Positions 20,349-28,477 of a DNA stretch of 64,000 bases are shown here, one piece after another; position 1 is the first letter of the stretch; each line of letters begins with the position of its first letter. The position numbers were made by a program, and so were the translations under genes. The stretch covers positions 394,899 through 458,898 of the forward strand of contig NZ_JACHJH010000003.1 of assembly GCF_014203555.1 (NCBI RefSeq). Reading direction: 5' to 3'. The stretch comes from Streptomyces olivoverticillatus (GTDB taxonomy: Bacteria > Actinomycetota > Actinomycetes > Streptomycetales > Streptomycetaceae). Under the pieces are notes generated by a model. That model had not been told where the DNA came from. It saw only the letters and a program-made list of their open reading frames with translations, and searched no databases.

Positions 20349-20915
20349 ATGGAACACAAAGAACTCATGACCGAGGCGGTGCGTCTTGCCGCCGAGTCCG
20401 TGCAGAACGGCTGGGGCGGCCCCTTCGGAGCTGTGATCGCCCGCGACGGGGAGATCATCGCGCGCGGGCAGAACCGGGTCCTGCTGACCGGCGACCCGAC
20501 CTGCCACGCCGAGATCGAGACCATCCGCAAGGCCGTGCAGTGCCTCAACCCCGAGGCGCCGTCGATCTCCAAGGACCATGTGAACGATGCCAACCTGGAG
20601 CTCATACCCCGCCCGGAAGGCTCACCGGACGTCGTGTCCGAGCGGGCCCGGATGCTGCAGGGCTGCTCCATCTACATCAGCGGCGCCCCGTGCCCGATGT
20701 GCATGAGCGCCATCTACTGGTCCCGGATGGACGCCGTGTACTTCAGCTGTGACCTGGAGGACACCCGGCGCATCGGCTTCGACGACGTCTTCCAGTACCA
20801 GGACTTCGCGAAGCCGCTCGACCAGCGGAGCATCAAGATCGAGCAGATGCACCCCGAGCTCGGTGCCCAGGCCTACGACGCCTGGATGAACAAGCCGGAC
20901 CGGCACCCGTACTGA
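20349..20915 (+). CDS. Zinc-dependent nucleoside/base deaminase
   Basis: A 188-residue cytidine-deaminase-fold enzyme. The zinc site is complete: CHAEIETI (HAE, catalytic Glu) and PCPMC. GGPFGAV is the family's substrate-binding segment. It is closest in pattern to guanine deaminase/tRNA-adenosine-deaminase-like proteins, but with an insertion of about 30 residues between the two motifs. The ATG at 20349 has GGAG upstream; GTG at 20346 is possible. Divergence from the glycosyltransferase operon hints at a base-modifying role there. Confidence 0.82.
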   Translation: MEHKELMTEAVRLAAESVQNGWGGPFGAVIARDGEIIARGQNRVLLTGDPTCHAEIETIRKAVQCLNPEAPSISKDHVNDANLELIPRPEGSPDVVSERARMLQGCSIYISGAPCPMCMSAIYWSRMDAVYFSCDLEDTRRIGFDDVFQYQDFAKPLDQRSIKIEQMHPELGAQAYDAWMNKPDRHPY

Positions 20916-20954
20916 ACGGGCCGTGCAGGCAATGGCCCCGCGAAGCCGCCCGGT

Positions 20955-21860
20955 TCAGGCGGCCTGTGCGTCCAGAGCGGCGCAGAGCCAGTCGTGGGCG
21001 GCCCCGGGGGTCGGTTCCGAAGGCCCCTTCAGTTCGGCGACGAGCTGCCAGTAGCGGTCGATGCGGGGGTCGGCGGCGAGCAGCCCGCTGAGCCTCCGGC
21101 GGAAGTCCGCAGTGTCGCGCGCGCCGAGCGAGCGCGCATAGGCGGCGACGAAGCAGTCCAGCGCCTCGCCGTCGTGCGGTGAGCGTTGCGCCCGCATGGG
21201 CACTTCCGCCAGTGCGAAGGCCTCGACGAGACCTTCGTAGAGCACGGCCGGGCGGTAGCCCTTCGTGGCCCGGTGCGCTTCGGGCTGGGAGCGCTCGTCG
21301 GCGCGGCAGGGGCGCGAGACGAAGGCGTGCAGCCGGGCGAATGCCAGTACCTGGGCCGGGGTCGGATCGTCGGGGGGCTGCGGAACCGCCTGATCCACGA
21401 CCGCGGCGGCCACTTGGGCCGGGAGCCGCGGCGGCAGCCAGCGCCGCCAGAAGCGCGCCAGCGCGGCCGTGCTGGGCGGGGTGGTCATGCCGCCGATCAG
21501 GCGCAGCCGGTCGGCGCGCTCCTCGGGCGAGCAGTCCTGGAGCAGTTGGAGGGCGGCCTCCCGCCAGCGCAGGACGGTCAGCTGCGAGCCGAGCTCCCGC
21601 AACTGCCCCGCGATGACGTCCTCCAGCGCATCCTCCCGGTCGAGGACCCGGCTCACTTCCGGCACCGGCAGGTCGAGGGTGCGCAGGGAGCGGATCAGGC
21701 GGAGCCGGTCGATCGCGTCGGGACCGTACCGGCGGTGACCGCCGCCGCTGCGGCCCGCTTCCGGCAGCAGACCCCGGTCCGAGTAGAAGCGGACGGTCTT
21801 GACGGTGACGCCCGCCTGTTCGGCGAGCTCTCCGATGCTCCACATGGCGTCAGATGACAC
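20955..21860 (-). CDS. MerR family transcriptional regulator
   Basis: A 301-residue regulator with a classic N-terminal MerR winged helix (MWSIGELAEQAGVTVKTVRFY, then GHRRYGPDAIDRL) and a long C-terminal effector region with no recognisable ligand motif. GTG at 21860 has GGGGGAGG 8 bp upstream. An ATG at 21845 is the alternative. It is the last chromosomal gene before the integrated element. Confidence 0.88.
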   Translation of the reverse strand: MSSDAMWSIGELAEQAGVTVKTVRFYSDRGLLPEAGRSGGGHRRYGPDAIDRLRLIRSLRTLDLPVPEVSRVLDREDALEDVIAGQLRELGSQLTVLRWREAALQLLQDCSPEERADRLRLIGGMTTPPSTAALARFWRRWLPPRLPAQVAAAVVDQAVPQPPDDPTPAQVLAFARLHAFVSRPCRADERSQPEAHRATKGYRPAVLYEGLVEAFALAEVPMRAQRSPHDGEALDCFVAAYARSLGARDTADFRRRLSGLLAADPRIDRYWQLVAELKGPSEPTPGAAHDWLCAALDAQAA

Positions 21861-21994
21861 GGCTTGAACCTCCCCCAGCAGGAGATGCAAATCGCGCCCC
21901 CTGCCGATCACATACATGCTTTGACCAGCATCGCAGCCTGCCGGAGATCACCACAAGCCGCCTCTAGGTGATCGTTTGGGAGAAGTTCGGGAGA

Positions 21995-23287
21995 TCATTT
22001 TTCCCACACACTCCCCCAGCCCAGATTCGCCAACGCCCGGTCGAAGAGCAGCTGCAGCCCCTCCAGGCGATGCTTGCGCATAGCAGGAGTCGGGCGTCGA
22101 TAGGTGCCCTTGATGCCAGGGTACTTGTGGCCCATCTGTTCATAGCCGAGAACAGGCTTCACCCCGACCTCCTCCTGCCAGCTGTCGTGTGTCTTGCGCA
22201 AGTCCCGGGCAGTAAGCCCAGGCTTGATCGGCTCCCATGCCTCTTTGCCGGCCTTGCTACGAGCGTTGGGGCGGGCATCACGGCCGTCAGCGGCAGGCCG
22301 CAGCACACCGCACCAGTGGCTTCGCCACCACAGAACCCCCGTGGGCCGGGTGAAGACGTGTTCGTGCGGCCATCCATCCAGGTGCTCGCGCAGCAGCTTC
22401 TCGAGGAACGGCGGGATGTCGATGTCTCGCGCCGACTGCTCATTCTTCGGCGGTTCCAGCCCCCTGAATATCCGTCGTCTGCCGTCCTCGCCACGCACGA
22501 GGTACTGGACGAAGGCGCCGGTGTCCTTGTCAACCCGGATCACTGGGCACTCGAAGAAGCCGTCGTCGTACCTTTGGCGTCTGCGCCGCAGAGCATTGGG
22601 GCGCCGGAGTCCCACCAGCTCCTCGAAGCGCATGCCAGTCCAGGCAAGGGTGACGAGGTGCAGCCCGACGACCGGTCCTAGGCGCCGCGCGATAAGGAGC
22701 ACTTCTTCGGGGGTGGCGATGACACCGTCGCCAGCGTCAACCCTGTCGCCGATGTCGTCATCCTGCTCGACAGGGGTGGGCTTGGGTGTCTCGGGTGAGG
22801 CAAGGCCGGTGAGCTGGCGCCTATGCAGTGGGTTCACTGTGAGGTGTTGGGCGTCGACCGCTCCCGTCAGGATCTGCGACATGATTTGCACAGACTTCCT
22901 AGTCGTCGAGGGGTGACAGGTGAGGGTCCGCGCCCAGGCCTCGACCTCGAACCAGTTGAAGGCGATCAGTGGCGTGTACTCCCATTGAGGCAGGATGTGC
23001 GCCTCCAGTCGCTCCCACCGGTTGATCGTGGTCCGGCCGCGAGGCTTCTGTGCAGCCATCCATTCACGCGCCCATACCCCGAAGTGCTTACGCATCAGCT
23101 CGGGGTCAACCCAACGGCCGGCCCGGATTGCGGTTTCCTGCTCCTCCCCCCAGCGCTCGGCGGTCTTCTTCGTGGGGAACCCAGCCTCGCTCCCCCACGT
23201 ACCGTCGGGGCGCTTGTAGCGTGAGCGCCAGGTGACCTTGCCCTTGCTGCCTTTGGCAGTGCTGACACGCTTCTCGGCATACGCCAT
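21995..23287 (-). CDS. int: Tyrosine recombinase (integrase)
   Basis: A 430-residue phage-type integrase with an N-terminal arm-binding/SAM-like region, a catalytic domain with Arg in TGMRFEELVGLR, and a later box LTARDLRKTHDSW. Here the His of the usual HxxR is Arg, a variation seen in some actinobacterial integrases. QMGHKYP and the tyrosine in GTYRR complete the site. It catalyses integration and excision of this element. Its 3' end faces the chromosome, as is usual next to an attachment site. Confidence 0.94.
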   Translation of the reverse strand: MAYAEKRVSTAKGSKGKVTWRSRYKRPDGTWGSEAGFPTKKTAERWGEEQETAIRAGRWVDPELMRKHFGVWAREWMAAQKPRGRTTINRWERLEAHILPQWEYTPLIAFNWFEVEAWARTLTCHPSTTRKSVQIMSQILTGAVDAQHLTVNPLHRRQLTGLASPETPKPTPVEQDDDIGDRVDAGDGVIATPEEVLLIARRLGPVVGLHLVTLAWTGMRFEELVGLRRPNALRRRRQRYDDGFFECPVIRVDKDTGAFVQYLVRGEDGRRRIFRGLEPPKNEQSARDIDIPPFLEKLLREHLDGWPHEHVFTRPTGVLWWRSHWCGVLRPAADGRDARPNARSKAGKEAWEPIKPGLTARDLRKTHDSWQEEVGVKPVLGYEQMGHKYPGIKGTYRRPTPAMRKHRLEGLQLLFDRALANLGWGSVWEK

Positions 23288-23385
23288 GGCTGACCTCCAT
23301 GTGGCGCGTTTTGGCGTTGGGGGGAGGGGCGCGGGTGGGGGACCGCGGCCTGCGTTCCTTGCGGCGCTGGGCGGAGGCGGATACC

Positions 23386-23562
23386 TCAGGCCTTGTCCGT
23401 GCCGGGATCGTCGTCGGTGTTGAGGGCGGCTTGGAGCCGGTCAGCCTCGCGCTGTGAGAAGCGGCGTTCGTCTACGTAGTAGAGGTGCCTGCCGGGCCGC
23501 TTGACGATCACAAGTGTGGCGTCGTAGGGCAGGGCAGCGCATCGCAGTACCTGTACTCGCAC
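23386..23562 (-). CDS. Small basic hypothetical protein upstream of integrase
   Basis: A 58-residue protein (begins VRVQVLRCAALPYD, ends DDDPGTDKA) from GTG 23562 with GGGGG just upstream. It has a beta-like N-terminus and an acidic tail. It sits between the integrase and the XRE gene in the same direction, so it may take part in integration or excision control. Function unknown. Confidence 0.5.
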   Translation of the reverse strand: MRVQVLRCAALPYDATLVIVKRPGRHLYYVDERRFSQREADRLQAALNTDDDPGTDKA

Positions 23563-23666
23563 TGGTCCCCCAGAACCGTTCGAGTGGCTGCCCCGCCTGT
23601 CGGTAACGAGTTATGGAACCACACGTCTGCGTCACATGTGGAGTAGTTGACTCGTAGAAGGTTGCG

Positions 23667-24200
23667 CTATTCGGCGTCAGGCCCCGACGGGTCGTCATCT
23701 GCCGTGCCGAGGGCACGGAGCTTGCGCTCGACCCGCTCCCAAGCGGCGACGTTTCGACGCATGCGCTCGGGGCTTGCGGTGGGCTTGCTCTTCACCACGA
23801 TGACGATCTGTGCGTCCGGCTCGTCCGATCCTTCGGCTGGCAGGTCGATGATGGTGGCGTCGAGGAGGTGACCTTCTCCGAGTGCCTGGCGCACTCGCAG
23901 TGGGAGGGCCTGGGAGTCGTCCGTGATCGGCATGGCAGCGTTGTCAGGCTCGGTGTCACTGGCCTTGTAGGTTGGGTCGCCGCCGGCGAGGACGTTTTCG
24001 ATAGAGCCGGCTTTCCAGCCGAGGGGCGTTTCGAGGGCGCGCAGAGTGTGCGTGATCTTGGCGAACTCCCTGCCTTGCTCGATGGCCTGCACGGTGGCAC
24101 GGCTGACCCCGATGAGTTCGCCGAGCTGCGGCTGAGTCAGCCCCTTGGCCTTGCGGGCGGCCTGGACTGCTGTACCCAGGCGTCCCCAGTCTCCATTCAT
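23667..24200 (-). CDS. XRE-family repressor-like protein
   Basis: A 177-residue protein with an N-terminal Cro/CI helix-turn-helix (LTQPQLGELIGVSRATVQAIEQG) and a C-terminal region rich in Asp/Glu that has no peptidase motif. It is divergent from a small HTH gene across a 215-bp control region, the position of an element repressor. Confidence 0.85.
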   Translation of the reverse strand: MNGDWGRLGTAVQAARKAKGLTQPQLGELIGVSRATVQAIEQGREFAKITHTLRALETPLGWKAGSIENVLAGGDPTYKASDTEPDNAAMPITDDSQALPLRVRQALGEGHLLDATIIDLPAEGSDEPDAQIVIVVKSKPTASPERMRRNVAAWERVERKLRALGTADDDPSGPDAE

Positions 24201-24306
24201 GGCTCGACATCATGCCTCATCGCTATGCAACCAAGAAGCTTAGGTTCGGCCTTTTGATGTGCAGTTTAGTAGTCATTTCAAGCATCCAGGGTTGCGTGGC
24301 TGCGCC

Positions 24307-24415
24307 GGGCGCGCGAGGGCGTGCGAGCGCTGGCGCGCGCCCAACGGGCAGGGTTGCGACTAGAAAGTAGTCAGAACGCTTGCCGATGTGGCGCCGACGG
24401 GACTAGATTCTAGGT
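24307..24415. promoter_or_regulatory. Divergent control region with operators and leaderless promoter
   Basis: On the plus strand TTGCCG (24380-24385), an 18-bp spacer and TAGATT (24404-24409) end just before the GTG start at 24416. Two inverted sites overlap this promoter: GACTA-n5-TAGTC (24358-24372) and CTAGA-T-TCTAG (24403-24413). Another TAGTAGTC lies at 24267-24274. A GC stem (24307-24315 with 24334-24342) separates the two divergent halves. Confidence 0.65.
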
Positions 24416-24622
24416 GTGAGACCGAACGGCAGCGCCATCAGGGCGATCCGTCAGGCACGGAAAGTAGGCCTGCGCGGACTCGCTCAACAGACCGGCCGAG
24501 ACCGCAGCCACCTATCGCGCATAGAACGCGGTGAAGCCGGAGCAAGTGACGACACCATCCAGCGCATAGCAAGCGCGCTGGAGGTGCCGCTGAAAGCCAT
24601 CATCCACAAGGAGGCGACGTGA
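24416..24622 (+). CDS. Small Cro-like HTH protein
   Basis: A 68-residue XRE domain only (LRGLAQQTGRDRSHLSRIERGEAG, then a fourth-helix segment). It starts with GTG directly at the predicted transcription start, so its mRNA is probably leaderless. It is divergent from the larger XRE protein and overlaps the next gene by 4 bp, the layout of a Cro/CI-like switch. Confidence 0.85.
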   Translation: MRPNGSAIRAIRQARKVGLRGLAQQTGRDRSHLSRIERGEAGASDDTIQRIASALEVPLKAIIHKEAT

Positions 24623-24891
24623 CCAGCAAGGCCACTAGGGCTGCACTCCCCGCCGCGCAGTCTTGCGAGGGGGAGGCGGAGCTGCGGCACTACAGCCCGG
24701 AAGAGGTCCACGAGAAGAAGCTCCTGCCGTTCGCGCCCCGCACCCTTCGGGACAGGGCGACGGCTGGCGAATTTCCGCACAGCATCGGCGGAGGCAAGAT
24801 CAGCTTTCGCCTCAAGCACATCCGTGAGATCGCAGCTATGTACGACGTCCGGCCCATCCGCGAGATCAAGCCCGTTGTAACAGCCGCCTAG
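24619..24891 (+). CDS. Excisionase/AlpA-like DNA-binding protein
   Basis: A 90-residue protein with a winged-helix pattern HYSPEEV, RTLRDRATAGEFPHSIGGGKISF and RLKHIREI. This matches MerR-like excisionase domains, in which a strand after GGGK contacts DNA. It is coupled to the Cro-like gene by a GTGA overlap. Candidate excisionase or early activator. Confidence 0.65.
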   Translation: MTSKATRAALPAAQSCEGEAELRHYSPEEVHEKKLLPFAPRTLRDRATAGEFPHSIGGGKISFRLKHIREIAAMYDVRPIREIKPVVTAA

Positions 24892-24982
24892 AACGGCAGT
24901 CGGCCCCAACCGCCGGGCTCTCACACACCGGCAGCCGGGGCCTAGCGATCACCCCACACCATCCAGAGACGAGGGCAATCAC

Positions 24983-25471
24983 ATGCCTGACATCATCCCA
25001 TCCATCACCGGGAGCAACGAAGCCCCCTACGGTGACCCGCGCCTGCCGGAGCGGTTCTGGCTCAAGGTAGAGGTAGCCGACACCGGCTGCTGGCTGTGGA
25101 CCGCGAAGGTGCGCTACGGCTACGGACAGTTTTCTCACCGAGTGAACGGTAAAGATCAGTCCGTCCGGGCCCACCGGCACTCGTACACCGTTCTCGTTGG
25201 GCCCATCCCCGTCGGGCTCCACATCGATCACCTTTGTCGAACACGGCACTGCGTGAACCCGGCACATCTGGAGCCGGTGACGCAAGGTGAGAACAACCGA
25301 CGTGCTGGCCAGGCTCGCACTCACTGCATGCACGGACACCCAATCACCAAGGCAAGCACGTACACAGACCCGCGCGGTCGTCGACAGTGCCAGCCTTGCC
25401 GGGCTGCCAGGAACCGTAAGTACCGCGCCAGGCGGGCCGCCACCATCTCCGCAGGTGGTGACTCGCGATGA
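24983..25471 (+). CDS. HNH endonuclease
   Basis: A 162-residue protein. The N-terminal TGCWLWTA...GYGQF segment and HNH core HIDHLCRTRHCVNPAHLEPVT are typical of phage free-standing (homing-type) endonucleases. Two CxxC-like cysteine pairs (THCMHGH, CQPCRAARNRK) follow. It starts 92 bp after the excisionase-like gene and overlaps the next start by 4 bp. Confidence 0.88.
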   Translation: MPDIIPSITGSNEAPYGDPRLPERFWLKVEVADTGCWLWTAKVRYGYGQFSHRVNGKDQSVRAHRHSYTVLVGPIPVGLHIDHLCRTRHCVNPAHLEPVTQGENNRRAGQARTHCMHGHPITKASTYTDPRGRRQCQPCRAARNRKYRARRAATISAGGDSR

Positions 25472-25755
25472 CGAACCCGGTCCCCGAGATCCCGGATGTG
25501 CCTGACGAGTTCGACCGCATCACCTGTGGCGTTCCGATGGTGAGCGCCTGGCAGGCGATGTTCGCCGAGGCGGAGGAGATGCTCCGCGCGACCCGCCCGG
25601 AGGGCTTCGACGTCGAGGAGATTGGCCGCACCGCCTTCCACTGCCTGCCGGAGCGGGAGCGCGACGCCGCCCTCGACGTCCTCTTCTACACGTACTGGGC
25701 TGCGCTGCAGTCCGACCGCGAGACCCTCGCCCAGCATGAGAGCGAGGTGCGGTGA
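25468..25755 (+). CDS. Hypothetical protein, acidic
   Basis: A 95-residue acidic, helical protein with no motif I recognise. It is co-translated with the HNH gene (ATGA) and the following small gene. Its conserved-looking segment is GFDVEEIGRTAFHCLPERERD. Confidence 0.55.
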   Translation: MTNPVPEIPDVPDEFDRITCGVPMVSAWQAMFAEAEEMLRATRPEGFDVEEIGRTAFHCLPERERDAALDVLFYTYWAALQSDRETLAQHESEVR

Positions 25756-25943
25756 TGGCGACGACGACCGACCCGCGCCTGGCGACCGCTCTGCTCTTCG
25801 ACGAGCTTCAGCAGGCCCAGACCGTCGCGGACGGCCGGCTGGCCGAGCAGCGGCACTTCCTCGACGCCGACCCGGACACCGCCGTGCCGTGCCCCGGCAT
25901 CCCCCACCCGAAGCCAGTGGAGGCCTCTCGTGATCAGTCGTAG
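25755..25943 (+). CDS. Hypothetical small protein
   Basis: A 62-residue protein ending HPKPVEASRDQS. GTG at 25752 is an alternative start. It overlaps its downstream neighbour by 14 bp. No recognised domain. Confidence 0.5.
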   Translation: MATTTDPRLATALLFDELQQAQTVADGRLAEQRHFLDADPDTAVPCPGIPHPKPVEASRDQS

Positions 25944-26280
25944 CGCATACATCGCGGGCCTGCGAGCCATCGCCGACTGGCTCGACGCCCACCCGGAGGC
26001 ACCTGCCCCGACGGATGACCGTGTACTCGTGCCGCTGCACACCAACGCTGCGGTCTCCGAGGCGGCCCGATCGCTGGGAGTGACCGAGGTGTACGACAGC
26101 GAAGGTAATGCCTCCTTCGACGTGCCGTTCGGCCCGATTGGGTACCGCGCCTACGGATACGTCGACTTCGCTGCGCACTGCGCCCTCCACGACGAGCGCC
26201 ACGCCCGCAGGTGGGCCGACCAGAACGGCATGACCATCCAGCCCTCAGACGAGGCCCTGGAGAGCGGGGTGGCGTCGTGA
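25930..26280 (+). CDS. Hypothetical protein
   Basis: A 116-residue protein with an N-terminal helix (SAYIAGLRAIADWLDAHPEA) typical of small actinophage and AICE proteins, and a beta-rich centre. The GTG start lies inside the preceding gene; GTGA overlap with the next. Function unknown. Confidence 0.55.
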   Translation: MISRSAYIAGLRAIADWLDAHPEAPAPTDDRVLVPLHTNAAVSEAARSLGVTEVYDSEGNASFDVPFGPIGYRAYGYVDFAAHCALHDERHARRWADQNGMTIQPSDEALESGVAS

Positions 26281-26663
26281 GCATCATCGACGACCTGACC
26301 GCCGCGTCCCAGGTGCGGGGTCTGCTCGAGGAGGACCGGGCCCAGCTCGCCGCGGTACGCGGGGAGTTCTACGAGATCGACGGCACAGTTTTCGACCTAG
26401 GCCGCACGTTCGTGGATGTCACGGGCGGCCGTTGGCAGTGGACCGGGTGCCGTGATGACCGGTCCGTTCCGCTGATGGACTTCCTGAAGCACCCCGGCGA
26501 CCACAGGGACATGACGGTCGCGGAGCGTGAGCCGGTGCCGCTGGATGAGGTGCAGCGCTGGTTCGGGCCGCTGATTCCCGAGCCTGCCCGGCTGACGGCC
26601 GCCGACTACCAGCGGGCCCTCCTCGCCCCTACCCCCAGGGATGTGTTCGGGGGTGCGGCGTGA
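26277..26663 (+). CDS. Hypothetical phage-like protein
   Basis: A 128-residue protein from GTG 26277 (overlapping the previous stop). It contains GGRWQWTGCRDD followed by PLMDFLKHPGD, a pattern found in actinophage accessory proteins of unknown role. It overlaps the next start by 4 bp. Confidence 0.5.
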   Translation: MSIIDDLTAASQVRGLLEEDRAQLAAVRGEFYEIDGTVFDLGRTFVDVTGGRWQWTGCRDDRSVPLMDFLKHPGDHRDMTVAEREPVPLDEVQRWFGPLIPEPARLTAADYQRALLAPTPRDVFGGAA

Positions 26664-26887
26664 GCGGGTTCGACGATCTCGACTCCGAGGACTACCTGAA
26701 CCAGCTGCTCAAGGAGGGGCAGTTCGGCTCGGCCGCGAACTATCTGAAGCGTCTCGCGGCTCTGCGCCGGGAGGAGTTGCCGGTCCATGCGGTGAACTGC
26801 CGGTGCCTGCACTGCAAGCGTGAGCGGCTCGACGTGATGCTGCGGCTCCACCGTGAACGGCAGCGCCTGCTGGCGGTGGCCGCATGA
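26660..26887 (+). CDS. Small hypothetical protein with CxxC
   Basis: A 75-residue helical protein with a single NCRCLHCKRER cysteine cluster, probably a zinc knuckle. GTG start overlaps the previous stop, and its own stop overlaps the next ATG. Confidence 0.5.
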   Translation: MSGFDDLDSEDYLNQLLKEGQFGSAANYLKRLAALRREELPVHAVNCRCLHCKRERLDVMLRLHRERQRLLAVAA

Positions 26888-27045
26888 TCCCGCCGACCGC
26901 AGTCGACACCACCGTGCTCCTGATCCTGCTGCGGCGGATCACCGACCTCGAGGACCAGCTCGCCGGAGCCCGCGCCGCGTGCGAGCGGGAGCAGGAGGAG
27001 CACCTGGCGTACCGGCGCCAGCACCCCGAACGAGGTGCGCGATGA
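26884..27045 (+). CDS. Very small helical protein
   Basis: A 53-residue protein (begins MIPPTAVDTTVLL, ends YRRQHPERGAR), predicted as one hydrophobic helix then a charged coil. ATGA overlaps at both ends place it firmly in the operon. Confidence 0.5.
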   Translation: MIPPTAVDTTVLLILLRRITDLEDQLAGARAACEREQEEHLAYRRQHPERGAR

Positions 27046-27671
27046 CGCCCGCCGAGTTCCGCGCCACGCTCGTCCGCGGCCTCCTGATGCCGCTCGACCC
27101 GCGAACGCTGCTCGACCCACACCACAACGGGGGACCAATGAACGACCTGAACACCGCGGCGCCGACTTGGCTTGCTGAAGCTGAGGCCGACCGCGAAAAC
27201 TTTGAGCTGGACCGCCTCGCGGAGAAGATGCGCCGCTCGGAACGGCATGCCGCCTTCGTCAACATCAAGCTGCGGGAGCTCGGTATCGAGCCCGTCACCT
27301 GGGCAAAGGTCGACAGCTCCGGTGGGCTCGACGCGGCTCTTCTCGTCGATGAGGACTACGAGAACGGCAAATACGCGGTGTACGCCACGTGGGGCGAGCA
27401 CAACGACGCGGTCGAACTGTGGGCACAGGACTACGAGACGCCTCGCCGTTTCTCGCAGATGCTGAACTCGATCGGCTCGGTCGCCGCGGCCCAGATCGAG
27501 GCCCCCAAGGTTCCACCGCTGCCCCGGCCTGACTACCGAGCCCTGGCGCTGCGGGCCGTCAACAGCCTGCGTGAGGACTACGTGGGCTGCGACGCCGCCG
27601 CCGTGGCCGCGGCTATCCACGGACTGACCTACGCCGTCCTGCACCTGGCCGAACAGGGGGCAGAGCGATGA
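27042..27671 (+). CDS. Hypothetical protein
   Basis: A 209-residue protein from ATG 27042 (4-bp overlap). An alternative start at 27138 has GGGGGACC upstream and would give 177 residues. A long charged N-terminal helix precedes a mixed domain containing DEDYENGKYAVYATWGEHND. No family recognised. Confidence 0.55.
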   Translation: MTPAEFRATLVRGLLMPLDPRTLLDPHHNGGPMNDLNTAAPTWLAEAEADRENFELDRLAEKMRRSERHAAFVNIKLRELGIEPVTWAKVDSSGGLDAALLVDEDYENGKYAVYATWGEHNDAVELWAQDYETPRRFSQMLNSIGSVAAAQIEAPKVPPLPRPDYRALALRAVNSLREDYVGCDAAAVAAAIHGLTYAVLHLAEQGAER

Positions 27672-27922
27672 ACGTCCCGACCCTGCGGGGGTCCCGGCTC
27701 GACGACGACCGCCGCAATCAGCTCCTGACGGTGGTCCGTGCGGAGGGCGGTGAATGGACCGCCGGCCGGGCCTGGGCCCTGTACCGCGACCGCGGCTGGG
27801 CACCGTGCCGCGCCACCGCCCGCAAGGACTTGCAGGTCCTCGCCCGACGCGGGCACCTCGTCGAACGCGGCCCGGAAAACGGGCGCATCTACACCCTCAA
27901 CCACGCCAGGAGCCCCCGATGA
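27668..27922 (+). CDS. Winged-helix DNA-binding protein
   Basis: An 84-residue protein with a compact winged-helix pattern: a helix ending TVVRAEGGEWTAGRAWALY, a recognition helix CRATARKDLQVLARRGHL, then a wing VERGPENGRIYTL. Likely a small early regulator of the element. ATGA overlaps on both sides. Confidence 0.65.
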   Translation: MNVPTLRGSRLDDDRRNQLLTVVRAEGGEWTAGRAWALYRDRGWAPCRATARKDLQVLARRGHLVERGPENGRIYTLNHARSPR

Positions 27923-28038
27923 ACGCCTGGTACGCCGTCGGCGTCCTGTGGCTGCTTGCCGGGATCGTGACCCGGTGGCCGCACCTCCTTGACTGGGCCG
28001 ACCGGCTCCTTGGCCGGGACCGGGACGGGGGCGCGTGA
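27919..28038 (+). CDS. Single-helix membrane microprotein
   Basis: A 39-residue protein: MNAWYAVGVLWLLAGIVTRW, one transmembrane helix and a basic-acidic tail. It is linked by overlapping stop and start to both neighbours. Role unknown. Confidence 0.5.
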   Translation: MNAWYAVGVLWLLAGIVTRWPHLLDWADRLLGRDRDGGA

Positions 28039-28208
28039 TGAGTGGACGCTGCCCCACCTGCGGCGGGACGTTCGAGGACTGCCGGTGCACCTACCCGGAC
28101 CACGACCCGCGGTCCTGCCACCTGTGCGCTGTGCTGAACCGGCAGCTCGCCCACCCGTCCTACGGCGGCCAGCGCCCGGTTCTCCCCGGACAGCGGAGCC
28201 CGTCATGA
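28038..28208 (+). CDS. Small zinc-ribbon-like protein
   Basis: A 56-residue protein with CPTCGGTFEDCRC and SCHLCAV cysteine pairs, consistent with one bound zinc. It sits between two membrane microproteins with overlapping boundaries. Function unknown. Confidence 0.5.
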   Translation: MSGRCPTCGGTFEDCRCTYPDHDPRSCHLCAVLNRQLAHPSYGGQRPVLPGQRSPS

Positions 28209-28321
28209 GCCCGGCCTGGTACGGGTGGCTGATCGTCGGCCTCGTCGGCGTCCTCCTCGCCCTGCTCGCCGCCCTCCCGGACCGCACCCACGACGAACCC
28301 GACGACGAGAGGCCGGAGTGA
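28205..28321 (+). CDS. Single-helix membrane microprotein
   Basis: A 38-residue protein with one helix (WYGWLIVGLVGVLLALLAAL) and a strongly acidic tail DEPDDERPE. It is similar in layout to the microprotein at 27919. It ends this sub-operon; a hairpin follows. Confidence 0.5.
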   Translation: MSPAWYGWLIVGLVGVLLALLAALPDRTHDEPDDERPE

Positions 28322-28416
28322 GCACTCCGGTTGTGGCCCGACTGCGGTCCACCTCCTGATCTGGCCCGCCGGCCGTAGATGACCACCGGCTCCGGCGGCG
28401 GGCCCCACCACCACAC

Positions 28417-28449
28417 GGCCGCCCGCACACCCCCGCACCGCGGGCGGCC
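28417..28449 (+). terminator. GC-rich hairpin
   Basis: GGCCGCCCGC pairs with GCGGGCGGCC (10 bp) across a 13-base loop in the 156-bp gap between the microprotein and the next gene. Confidence 0.55.
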
Positions 28450-28477
28450 TCCCTCAGCACACCCTGAAGGGAACAAC

